64,000 nucleotides of DNA, taken from positions 682,001 to 746,000 of the forward strand of contig CAVZHY010000002.1 of assembly GCA_963775235.1 (NCBI GenBank), given 5' to 3'. Origin of the DNA: JBBDMC01 sp963775235 (GTDB taxonomy: Bacteria; Pseudomonadota; Alphaproteobacteria; Rhizobiales; Kaistiaceae). This document shows positions 35,812 through 46,696 of the stretch, one piece after another; the first letter of the stretch is position 1; each line of letters starts with the position of its first letter. The notes under the pieces were generated by a model. It was not told where the DNA came from, searched no databases, and saw nothing but the letters and a program-made list of their open reading frames with translations. Position numbers and translations under genes: made by a program.

Positions 35812-37992
35812 TTAAACTGAACTTCGAGGATAACGACAAAGGGAGCGAAAGCTCGCGGCCGACGGCTGAAGGAACGCTATCCGCCGAAGAGCCGCCTGGA
35901 AGAATCCACCGAGCGGCCGCGGCGGCGCGTAGCCGGGCGCGTCCGGTGCCACCGCGTACGGCTGACCGTTGCCCATGTCGGCGACCGAGCGTGGCGGCAG
36001 GGGATTGCCCGGGTCGTAGAGTTGATAGTTGCCCGGCAGGTCGGCGACCGCGAGCCCGGCGACCGCGTCGCTCATGAAGTGTTGCCAGGCGATTGCCGGC
36101 AGGTTGCCGCCCGAGGCCCGTTTGGTCGGCGAGTTGTCGTCGTTGCCGAACCACACGCCGGCGGTGAGGTCGGCGGTGTAGCCGACGAACCAGGCGTCGC
36201 GGTAGTCCTGGCTCGTGCCGGTTTTGCCGGCGGCCGGCCAGCCGGGTATCTGCGCCGCCTTGGCGGTGCCGATGAGCAGCGTCTGCTCCAGCATCGCGTT
36301 CATCATGCCGACGTACATCGGCGCGATCACCTGGCCCGGCCCCGACCCGGTCCGCTCGTAGAGCACCTTGCCCTTGGTCGTCGTGATCCGCCGGATGACG
36401 TGCGGGATGACACCGCGCCCGCCGTTGGAGAAGGGCACGTAGGCGGCGGTGAGTTCGAGCGGCGTCACCTCCGATGTCCCGAGCGCGATCGAGGGCGTGG
36501 CCATCAGCGGCGAGATGATGCCGAGGCGATGGGCGGTGGCCGCCACCGCCGCGGGCCCGACCTCGGCGGTCAGCTCCGCCGACACCGAGTTCAAGGATAG
36601 CGCCAGAGCCGTCGTCAGCGTCACCGGCCCGCGGTAGCTCTTGGTGTAGTCCTCCGGCTGCCAGCCATCGACCGACACCGGCTGATCGATCCTCACCGTT
36701 TCCGGCACCAGCCCGCCTTCCAGCGCCGTCAGGTAGACGAACGGCTTGAACGCGGAGCCCGGCTGGCGATGGGCATCGACGGCGCGGTTGAACGGACTGG
36801 AGGCGTAGTCGCGCCCACCAACCAGCGCCTTCACCGCCCCGTCCGGATCGATCGCCACCAGCGCCCCCTGGCCGACGCGATACTTGGTGCCGTCCGAGGC
36901 GAGCGTGTCGGAGATCGCCTTCGCCGCCGCGGTCTGCAGGTTGAGGTCGATCGTCGTGTCGACCACGATGTCCTGGTCGTAAACGCCGATGTAGTTCGGC
37001 AGGATGTCCATCACCCAGTCGGCGACGTAGCGGCCGCTGCCGCCGGCGACGTCGTGCACCGCCTTGACCTGCGTGGACATGGCGAGGGTTGCCTGCCGCG
37101 CCGTGATGAAACCGGCGTCGGCCATGGCGGTGAGCACGGTCTGTTCCCGCGCCTCCGCCGCCTGCGGGTGGTTGCTGGGCGAGTAGGTGCTGGGCGCCTT
37201 CAGCATGCCGGCGAGCGTGGCTGCCTCGGCGAGCGTGATATTGCGGGCCGAATTGCCGAAGTAGCTGTGCGCCGCCGCATCGACGCCGTAGGCGCCGGCG
37301 CCGAGGGAGACCCGGTTGAGGTAGAGTCCAGGATCTGCTGTTTTGAAGTTGCACTCCAGCCAGAGCGCCAGGAGCAGCTCCTGGATCTTCCGCCCGAACG
37401 TGCGCTCCGGCGTCAGGAACAGGTTCTTGGCGAGCTGCTGGGTGATCGTCGAGCCGCCCTCCACGATATGGCCGGCGCGGACGTCGGCAACGAAGGCGCG
37501 CGCGAGCCCGATCGGATCGATGCCGAAATGCCAGTAGAAGCGCCGGTCCTCGATCGCCATCACCGCCTCGGGCAGGAACGGCGGCATCTGGTCGAGGGTG
37601 AGGCTCTGGCCGCTGGAGTCGGCGCGGTTGGAGATGAGCTGGCCGTTGGCGGCGAGGATGCGCACGTTGGCCGCCCGCTTCGGCACCGTCCATTGGCTGG
37701 GTGGCGGCAGCTTGGACGCGTAGTAGGCGGTGACGGCCCCGAGCGACCCGACGGTGATGATCAGAATTACGGCGATCCAGTGAGCGGTGCGCCTGAGGGC
37801 CCGCCGCACGGGTCCGCGCTGCGGGGAGCCCTTGTTGCGCCCCCGGCCGGCCGCGTCGGCCTTGCTCTTCCTGCGTGTCGGCACCGAGCGGTCGGAGTCC
37901 TTCAGTCCGAAGTCGAGGAGACTGTCACGGCCGCCGTCCCCGACGTCCATGACCGGTTCGACCCGTTCGCTCGTGCGGCGTCGCCACCTCAT
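35812..37992 (-). CDS. Class A penicillin-binding protein (PBP1A family, glycosyltransferase 51 + transpeptidase)
   Basis: 726 residues (ATG 37950 would give 712). A basic cytoplasmic tail is followed by one membrane anchor (WIAVILIITVGSLGAVTAYY, about 72-91). The GT51 domain has EDRRFYWHFGIDPIGLARA near 147 with the catalytic Glu, and EGGSTITQQLAKNLFL. The transpeptidase domain has SxxK in GSAFKPFVYLTAL near 408, SxN in LSLNSVSAEL near 465 and KTGT in AAGKTGTSQDYRDAWFVGY near 595. It polymerises and crosslinks peptidoglycan. Moderate length and the lack of an OB-like insert make it a secondary PBP1A/1C rather than the mrcA-type enzyme. Long antisense reading frames here are GC artefacts. Confidence 0.92.
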   Translation of the reverse strand: MRWRRRTSERVEPVMDVGDGGRDSLLDFGLKDSDRSVPTRRKSKADAAGRGRNKGSPQRGPVRRALRRTAHWIAVILIITVGSLGAVTAYYASKLPPPSQWTVPKRAANVRILAANGQLISNRADSSGQSLTLDQMPPFLPEAVMAIEDRRFYWHFGIDPIGLARAFVADVRAGHIVEGGSTITQQLAKNLFLTPERTFGRKIQELLLALWLECNFKTADPGLYLNRVSLGAGAYGVDAAAHSYFGNSARNITLAEAATLAGMLKAPSTYSPSNHPQAAEAREQTVLTAMADAGFITARQATLAMSTQVKAVHDVAGGSGRYVADWVMDILPNYIGVYDQDIVVDTTIDLNLQTAAAKAISDTLASDGTKYRVGQGALVAIDPDGAVKALVGGRDYASSPFNRAVDAHRQPGSAFKPFVYLTALEGGLVPETVRIDQPVSVDGWQPEDYTKSYRGPVTLTTALALSLNSVSAELTAEVGPAAVAATAHRLGIISPLMATPSIALGTSEVTPLELTAAYVPFSNGGRGVIPHVIRRITTTKGKVLYERTGSGPGQVIAPMYVGMMNAMLEQTLLIGTAKAAQIPGWPAAGKTGTSQDYRDAWFVGYTADLTAGVWFGNDDNSPTKRASGGNLPAIAWQHFMSDAVAGLAVADLPGNYQLYDPGNPLPPRSVADMGNGQPYAVAPDAPGYAPPRPLGGFFQAALRRIAFLQPSAASFRSLCRYPRSSV

Positions 37993-38154
37993 TGGCCGCC
38001 GTCCCCAAAATGAACACGCGATTGGACGGCTTTTCCCGTCCCGGGTCGCACCGTGACGCTAAATGCGGCGATTTAAGGGGGCGTTAAGGCTGGGGTGGTT
38101 GCACCAACCGCGCGAAGCCTTCGAGCAAGCACAATCCTGTGGTATTTGGAGCCA

Positions 38155-38475
38155 ATGACGCACCACACGCGCACCTATTCCTTTATCGTCGAGGCCCACG
38201 CTGAGGAGAGCGGGTACCTGGCTTACTTCCCGGCGCTGCCCGGCTGCCATACGTGGGGTGAGACGTACGAGCAGGCCGTTAAGAATGCCGAGGAGGCCCT
38301 CATCGGATACCTCGAGGCGTTGCAGAAGAATGGGGAGGAGGTTCCGCTCGAGCCGGCCCCGGAGAAGGACGTCTCATTGGACGTAACGGTGAAGCTGCCC
38401 GAGCAGCGGCCGCTGCTGAAGAAGATCATCCGCGATGCTGGCCTGACGGAGGAACAGTTCAGGAAGCTCCTATGA
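38155..38475 (+). CDS. hicB: HicB-family antitoxin with a HicA-like C-terminal tail
   Basis: 106 residues from ATG 38155. Residues 7-60 are a typical HicB partial RNase-H fold: YSFIVEAHAEESGYLAYFPA, LPGCHTWGETYEQAVKNAEE and ALIGYLEAL, followed by VPLEP. After VSLDVTVKLPEQ, where HicB proteins of this group normally end, the chain continues LLKKIIRDAGLTEEQFRKLL. That tail resembles the end of HicA toxins, where a LRxILRQAGLxxEEF-like helix pair is usual. No separate hicA gene is found within 1 kb on either strand. The simplest reading is an in-frame deletion that fused the end of a downstream hicA to hicB, leaving an antitoxin without its toxin. The HicA comparison is from memory of the family. 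Confidence 0.75.
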   Translation: MTHHTRTYSFIVEAHAEESGYLAYFPALPGCHTWGETYEQAVKNAEEALIGYLEALQKNGEEVPLEPAPEKDVSLDVTVKLPEQRPLLKKIIRDAGLTEEQFRKLL

Positions 38476-38827
38476 TTGCCGGTCCAGCACGCACTTTTTC
38501 CCTGCACTGGGCGCTCGGTTCCACTTGAGAGATTGGTCCGCCGCCCAGGACGCGGATCGGTGGCGTCCAGTTTGGCGGGTGTGAAGCGCAGCCCTTCCAT
38601 GTTGCAGCCCGCCTGTGCGCCCGTCTGTCTTCGGCGACGGACCCCAATTCGCATGAGTTCCGTCAACCGGCTATTGAGTGAGCGCTGGCTGCCCTGACTG
38701 GACCAGGCATCGCGGCGTTGACAAAAAGGCAGCCCAATCGGGTATGAAAGGCCCGAATGGGCCGCTACCAACCTCAAGAGCGCGAATCCCGGCGCAGCAT
38801 TACCCTCGACGCTGAAGCGAGCGCAGC
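38476..38827 (+). promoter_or_regulatory. Gene-free stretch with a sigma-70-like promoter upstream of etfB
   Basis: TTGACA at 38718-38723 is a perfect -35 box. TATGAA at 38743-38748 is a reasonable -10, although the 19-base spacer is longer than the ideal 17. The etfB start is 80 bases farther on. The rest of 38476-38717 holds no gene that I can support; short reading frames on both strands lack motifs. This interval is also where an intact hicA would be expected, and none is present. Confidence 0.5.
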
Positions 38828-39583
38828 ATGAAGATACTGGTGGCCGTCAAACGGGTGGTCGATTACAACGTCAAGGTGCGGGTCAAGCCGGATCGGCAGC
38901 GGCGTCGACCTCGCCAACGTCAAGATGGCCATGAACCCGTTCGACGAGATCGCGGTGGAGGAGGCGCTGCGGATGAAGGAGAGCCGGCACCGCCAAGGAG
39001 GTGGTGGTCGTGTCGGTCGGGTCGGCGAGCCGCCAGGAGACGCATTCGCACCGCGCTCGCCATGGGCGCCGACCGCGGCATGCTGGTGAAGACGGACGAG
39101 CGGCTGGAGCCGCTGGCCGTCGCCAAGGCGCTGAAGGCCGTGCGGCGACCGAAGCAGCCCGGGCTCGTCATCCTCGGCAAGCAGGCGATCGACGACGACT
39201 GCAACCAGACCGGCCAGATGCTCGCGGCGCTGCTCGGCTGGCCGCAGGCGACCTTCGCCTCGAAGGTCGACGTCGACGGCGGCCAGGCCGATGGTGACGC
39301 GCGAGGTCGACGGCGGCCTGGAGACGCTCGGCTGAAGATGCCGGCGATCATCACCACCGACCTCCGCCTCAACGAGCCGCGCTATGCCTCGCTGCCCAAC
39401 ATCATGAAGGCGAAGAAGAAGCCGATCGATGAGAAGACGGCGGCGGATTTCGGCGTCGACATCGCGCCGCGTCTGACCGTGGTCGAGGTCAGCGAGCCGC
39501 CGCCCCGCCAGCGCCGGCGTCAAGGTCGCCTCCGTCGCCGAACTGGTCGACAGGCTCAAGAACGAAGCGGGGGTGATCTGTGA
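38828..39583 (+). pseudogene. etfB: Electron transfer flavoprotein beta subunit, about six frameshifts
   Basis: ATG 38828 opens MKILVAVKRVVDYNVKVRVK, the EtfB N-terminus. Register then breaks near 38892, 38985, 39050, 39290, 39335 and 39510, but the expected segments continue: VDLANVKMAMNPFDEIAVEE, KEVVVVSVG, RTALAMGADRGMLVKTDERL, ILGKQAIDDDCNQTGQMLAA and LNEPRYASLPNIMKAKKKPI, ending KVASVAELVDRLKNEAGVI. Several breaks are single inserted bases that differ from both neighbours. ETF passes electrons from acyl-CoA dehydrogenases to the quinone pool, so inactivation would be costly; sequence error is likely. etfA follows immediately. Confidence 0.8.
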
Positions 39584-40528
39584 GACGCACTGCTGATTGC
39601 CGAGCACGATGATCGGCTGCCGGGCGAGGCGACCAGCCGCGCGCTTGCCGCCGCGGGCGAGCTCGGCGCCGACGTCCACGTCCTCGTCGCCGGCAAGAAT
39701 TGCCGCCCCGCCGCCGAAGCGGTCGCGAAGCTCGCCGGCGTCGCGAAAGTGCTGCTGGCCGATGACGATGGCCTTGCCCAGCACCTTGCCGAACCGGTGG
39801 CCGCGCTCGTCGTCTCGCTCGCCGACCGGTACGATGCCCTCGTCGCGCCGGCGACCACCTTCGGCAAGGATTTCATGCCGCGCGTGGCCGCGCTCCTCGA
39901 TGTCATGCAGGTTTCGGAGGTCACGCGCGTCGTCGCGCCCGATACGTTCGAGCGGCCGGTCTACGCCGGCAACGCCATTGAGACGGTGAAGAGCGGGGAG
40001 GTGAAGAAGGTGATCACGGTGCGCGGCTCCGCCTTCAAGGCCGCCGCCGCCGGTGATGCGGCGGTCGCCATCGAGGCGGTCGCCGTGCCGCAGCTCCCGG
40101 CCGCCTCAGCGTTCGTTGGTGCCGAACTGTCGAGGTCCGAACGACCGGAACTCACCGCCGCCTCCATCGTCATTTCCGGCGGCCGCGCCTTCCAGTCGGC
40201 GGATAATTTCCACAAGTACCTTGAGCCCGTGGCTGACAAACTCAACGCCGCGATCGGCGCCAGCCGCGCCGCCGTCGATGCCGGCTATGTCCCCAACGAT
40301 TTCCAGGTCGGCCAGACCGGCAAGATCGTCGCCCCCGACCTCTACATCGCCTGCGGCATCTCGGGCGCCATCCAGCACCTTGCCGGCATGAAGGATGCCA
40401 AGGTGATCGTCGCCATCAACAAGGACCCCGAAGCCCCGATCTTCCAGATCGCCGACTACGGCCTTGTCGGCGACGTCTTCGAACTGCTTCCCGAGCTCGC
40501 CAAGCAATTGGGCGGCTCGTCCGCATAG
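39580..40528 (+). CDS. etfA: Electron transfer flavoprotein alpha subunit, frameshift at the start
   Basis: The frame ending at 40528 is intact from LLIAEHDDRLPGEATSRALA onward and includes GADVHVLVAGKNCRPAAEAV and LLADDDGLAQHLAEPVAALV. The FAD-binding C-terminal domain has VISGGRAFQSADNFHKYLEP, GASRAAVDAGYVPNDFQVGQ, TGKIVAPDLYIACGISGAIQ and VIVAINKDPEAPIFQIADYG. No start codon lies in this frame before the upstream in-frame stop at 39581. GTG 39580, one base out of register, fits the expected start next to the etfB end, so one inserted base near 39587 is inferred. About 315 residues, as in the family. It binds FAD and AMP with EtfB. Confidence 0.9.
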
Positions 40529-40559
40529 GGGCGCGCCAAACCTGCGGGCGGCGTCCGGC

Positions 40560-40895
40560 TTATGCCGGACTTAATGGCACTTCGAACAGACTGTACTTGG
40601 TGATCTCGAGGTCGTCCTTGCCGCTGCCGCCCGCCTGGGTCAGCTCGCAGGTAAACGTGTGGTTGGCGATAGGCAGGAAAGCCTTGTAGACGTCCGGCTC
40701 CTTGCTTTCCCATACGGTCTTGCGGATCACATAGTTGCCAGGGCTCGACTTGAGCGCGCATTTCAAACCATCGTATTTGAGTGTGCCGGAAGTGCCCGCG
40801 AACCCTCTGCAGACGCCCTCTTCGGCTTGCGCCGCCGAAACCAGGAAAAGCGCGGATAATGCCGCCACGATTGCGGCGACGTTCCCAATGTGCAT
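40560..40895 (-). CDS. Small secreted protein of unknown function
   Basis: 111 residues with a clear signal peptide (VAAIVAALSALFLVSAAQA, cleaved before EEGVC). The mature protein of about 87 residues is rich in beta-type sequence (GTLKYDGLKCALKSSPGNYV, HTFTCELTQAGGSGKDDLEI) and has three cysteines, two of which could form a disulfide. I do not recognise the family. It is convergent with etfA, 31 bases away. The 269 bases upstream (40896-41164) contain no gene. Confidence 0.6.
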   Translation of the reverse strand: MHIGNVAAIVAALSALFLVSAAQAEEGVCRGFAGTSGTLKYDGLKCALKSSPGNYVIRKTVWESKEPDVYKAFLPIANHTFTCELTQAGGSGKDDLEITKYSLFEVPLSPA

Positions 40896-41164
40896 GTCAT
40901 GCCCCCCATGAGCTTTGCGTATTGCGACGAACGTCGATTGCGAAAAGTTTTCAGCGGAAAGGCCGGAGTGCCGGCCGTCAGCCGAAACGAGTTCTGAATT
41001 TCCTCCTTTTAACGTTTGACCGGGTTGTTGATCGCCGACGCGGCTGTTCCTTGGTTAGCTGCCAGCCCGATATATATCGGCGCCAAAGTCAGACTAGATC
41101 GGCAATAATATTAGCAGAAAGCTTCCCGGAGGGTATCGCTTTTTGCCACAACCGCGCCGAAGCA

Positions 41165-41803
41165 CTACACGCCGTTTGCCGATGCCAGTTCCCTCGCCTT
41201 CCTGAGGTCGCCCACGAATTCGGCCATCGCCCGGTGCCGGTCGGATGCCTCCCGCATGCGCAGGATCGCCGACGGGTGCACCGTGACGAGGCCGGCGAAC
41301 GCGCCGAAGGAAACCGGCCGTGCCCGTTCGCGTGAGATCACCACCCGTCGTCCCGCCAGCGCTGAAGCCGCCGTTACGCCCAGCGCCACTACCAGCGCCG
41401 GCTTCACCAGCGCCAGTTCGCCGTCGAGCCACCACCGGCATCGCGAAATCTCGTACTGGTTCGGACGCTTGTGCAACCGCCGCTTGCCGCGCGGCTCGTT
41501 CTTGAAATGCTTGACCGCGTTGGTGAGATAGATTGATTTCCGCTCGATGCCGACCTCGGCGAGCGCCTCGTCCAGCACCCTGCCGGCCGGCCCGACGAAC
41601 GGCCGGCCTTGCCGGTCCTCGATGTCGCCCGGCTGCTCGCCCACCATCATCAGCGCGGCATTCCGCGGCCCCTCGCCGAACACCGTTTGCGTCGCATTGG
41701 CGTAAAGTGGGCAGCGTTGGCAGGTCGCCGCCTGCGTTGCGAGCGCGCCAAGCGAACGCGCGCGCGGCGGTGCATCGGCGTCGGCCGCGACCGGCGCGGT
41801 CAT
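41165..41803 (-). CDS. udgX: UdgX-family uracil-DNA binding protein/glycosylase
   Basis: 212 residues. Iron-sulfur UDG features: CQRCPLY near 28-34, motif A GEQPGDIEDRQGRPFVGPAG near 55-74 and the C-terminal VTVHPSAILR near 175. Between them is the insert KRRLHKRPN, the R-loop diagnostic of UdgX, in which the His forms a covalent bond with the abasic site after uracil removal. In the characterised Mycobacterium smegmatis enzyme this traps uracil-containing single-stranded DNA irreversibly, so the protein marks or shields lesions rather than turning over. The SDR gene ends seven bases upstream, and polA is on the opposite strand nearby. UdgX calls are normally made on exactly this KRRxHK insert. 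Confidence 0.9.
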   Translation of the reverse strand: MTAPVAADADAPPRARSLGALATQAATCQRCPLYANATQTVFGEGPRNAALMMVGEQPGDIEDRQGRPFVGPAGRVLDEALAEVGIERKSIYLTNAVKHFKNEPRGKRRLHKRPNQYEISRCRWWLDGELALVKPALVVALGVTAASALAGRRVVISRERARPVSFGAFAGLVTVHPSAILRMREASDRHRAMAEFVGDLRKARELASANGV

Positions 41804-41809
41804 CGCGGC

Positions 41810-42796
41810 TCAATATCCTCCGATCACCGGCAGCACCTCGCCAGTGATGTAGCTGGAGCACGACGGCGCTGCCAGGAACACGATAGGCGGGCGCGAGCTC
41901 CTCCGGCTGCGCCGGCCGCTTCATCGGCGTTCCTTGTCCGAAGTGTGCCACGTCTCCGGCCGCCCGGTCTGCCGGATTGAGCGGCGTCCACACCGGGCCC
42001 GGCGCCACCGCGTTGACCCTGATGCCGCGCTCGAGCAGCAGCCCTGCCAGTGACCGCGTGAACGCGTGGATGCCGCCCTTGGTCATCGAATAGTCGAGCA
42101 GGTGGGCGCTGCCCTGGATGCCGGTCACCGAGCCGGTGTTGATGATGGCGCTGCCCTCGCCGAGGTGCTCGGCCGCCGCCTTCGCCATGTGGAAATAGCC
42201 GTAGAGATTGGTCTTCAGCGTGCGGTCGAACTGTTCCTCGCTGAGGTCTTCGAGTTTGGCGATATGCTGCTGGAACGCGGCGTTGTTGACCAGCACGTCG
42301 AGGTGGCCGAATTCATCGACCGTCTTGGCCACCGCGGCGCGGCAGAATTCCGCCTCGCCCACGTCGCCCTTGATCAGGATGCACCGGCGGCCTTCTTTCT
42401 CGACCGCCCGCCGCGTATCTTCCGCGTCCTCGTCTTCCTCCAGGTAGACGATGGCGACGTCGGCGCCCTCGCGCGCGAACAGCACCGCGACGCTGCGGCC
42501 GATGCCGGAATCGCCGCCGGTGATCGATGGCGACCTTGTCGATCAGTTTGTCGGAGCCGCGATAGTAGGGCGCGTCGTACATCGGCTGAGGCTCCAGCTC
42601 GGCCTCGACGCCGGGCTTCGCCTGGTGCTGTTCGGGCAGCGGCGGCACCGGATAGTCGCGCGCGCCCGTCTGCGGCACCTTGGAGGATTTGTGCGGGGCG
42701 TGGCTTTTCTCAGTCGCCTCCGCCGCTCTTCTGGACCCGGCGGTCCGCTTCGGCCTCGGCCTTGGCGGATTTGGCGAAGGCAGACTGCTTGCCCAT
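41810..42796 (-). CDS. SDR-family oxidoreductase with N-terminal extension (YghA/YhdF-like), three frameshifts
   Basis: ATG 42796 has GGAG nine bases upstream and opens MGKQSAFAKSAKAEAEADRR. One inserted base near 42712 leads into KVPQTGARDYPVPPLPEQHQ and the conserved PMYDAPYYRGSDKLIDKVAI. A second insertion near 42526 lies inside the TGGDSGIGRS nucleotide loop, and a third near 41876 restores the end SYITGEVLPVIGGY. The total of 987 bases equals 328 codons plus three inserted bases. The core carries LVNNAAFQQHIAKLEDLSEE and LLDYSMTKGGIHAFTRSL with the catalytic Tyr and Lys. The long extension is typical of a general-stress SDR group. Substrate unknown. Confidence 0.83.
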
Positions 42797-42908
42797 GGCG
42801 GCTCTCCGGCGGTTGCATCGTGGGAAAAAACGCCGCCCAGCCCCCTTGGTTCCCGAAGCGCCGAAGCCGCCCTTCCAACCGCCGCTCGTGGCGGGCATAT
42901 TCGCCCCG

Positions 42909-45876
<2,968 letters not shown>

Positions 45877-45922
45877 GCCGGTCGACGCGGCGACGTCGAT
45901 CGCGCCGCGTGAGCAGAGGCCA

Positions 45923-45985
45923 CCTCTCCCCGGAGGGAGAGGTCGGAATTCCGATTGGCCGCCAATCGGGATTCCGGGTGAGGGG
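45923..45985. repeat. Palindromic intergenic repeat element
   Basis: CCTCTCCC...GGGAGAGG is followed by GGAATTCCGATTGGC and its near complement CCAATCGGGATTCC, then GGGTGAGGGG, so the element can form two adjacent hairpins. It lies in the 221-base gap between polA and the cNMP-binding gene, which are convergent, and could terminate both. It belongs to the same general class as the 53.1-kb repeats (CCTCCCC...GGGAGG...GGGGAGGGG). Confidence 0.6.
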
Positions 45986-46097
45986 TTAGAGCGCCGGGCG
46001 TTACTCGCTCCGATCTGACTTCCCCTCAAGGGGCGAGGGTACCCGCGCGCCTCACGCCATCTGCGATCCGCGCGGCCCCAATGCTCCGGAAGGCTCG

Positions 46098-46598
46098 TCA
46101 GTTCGCGCGACTGCCGAAGAACGCGCCGATCATGCCCGCAAGTTCAGCCTTGCCCGGCCTCAGCATTCCCCAGGCGTTTCCGCCGGCGAGGCGGTCCAGT
46201 TCGCGCTGGCGGCGGGTCAGCATCTCGACGAAGCGGGCGACCAGCGTCGGCGACTGGTCGAGCACGTGGGCGAGCGCCTGCTTGTTGACCTCGATCGTCC
46301 GCACCGGTTCGAGCGCCGTCACCGTCGCACTCCGCCGCGCCCCCGTCAGCAGCGACATCTCGCCGAAAATGTTCCCCCGCCCCAGGGTGGCAACCGGCTC
46401 GTCCTCGCCGCCGACGGTGACGCTGACCGTGCCCGACGCGATGACGAACATCGACGTGCCTGGCCCGTCCTCCTCGATCGGCGTGGCGCCTTTGCGGAAA
46501 TCGATGAAGCGCGCCCGCGTCGCCAGCATGTCGATTTCGCCGTCGGTAAGCACCTCGGTGAAGAAAGGCGTCGACTTGAGAATATCTTTCGGATTCAT
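46098..46598 (-). CDS. Cyclic-nucleotide-binding domain protein
   Basis: 166 residues from ATG 46598 (MNPKDILKSTPFFTEVLTDG). One cNMP-binding domain fills residues 10-125, with the phosphate-binding cassette GRGNIFGEMSLLTGARRSAT, where GE and the RR/RS region would hold the cyclic phosphate. There is no DNA-binding helix-turn-helix. The tail LTRRQRELDRLAGGNAWG suggests a protein-protein contact. It may be a stand-alone cAMP or c-di-GMP sensor, or a regulatory subunit. It lies 98 bases downstream of pheT on the same strand; co-transcription is possible. Confidence 0.85.
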   Translation of the reverse strand: MNPKDILKSTPFFTEVLTDGEIDMLATRARFIDFRKGATPIEEDGPGTSMFVIASGTVSVTVGGEDEPVATLGRGNIFGEMSLLTGARRSATVTALEPVRTIEVNKQALAHVLDQSPTLVARFVEMLTRRQRELDRLAGGNAWGMLRPGKAELAGMIGAFFGSRAN

Positions 46599-46696
46599 CG
46601 CCCGCGATCCGCCTGTGAATTTGGCGTCGGACTCTTCCACCGCACCGCAATAGCGGTCAAGGTACGCGATCACACCCCCCGAACGCGCCGGGCGCC

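Noticed and set aside
35789..38013. Long frames overlapping the PBP gene on both strands
   Set aside because: The PBP frame carries all catalytic motifs; the others are Arg/Pro-rich shadows caused by high GC.
38476..38777. A hicA toxin gene next to hicB
   Set aside because: Neither strand contains a double-stranded-RNA-binding-like HicA with the GSH motif; only the tail fused to hicB is left.
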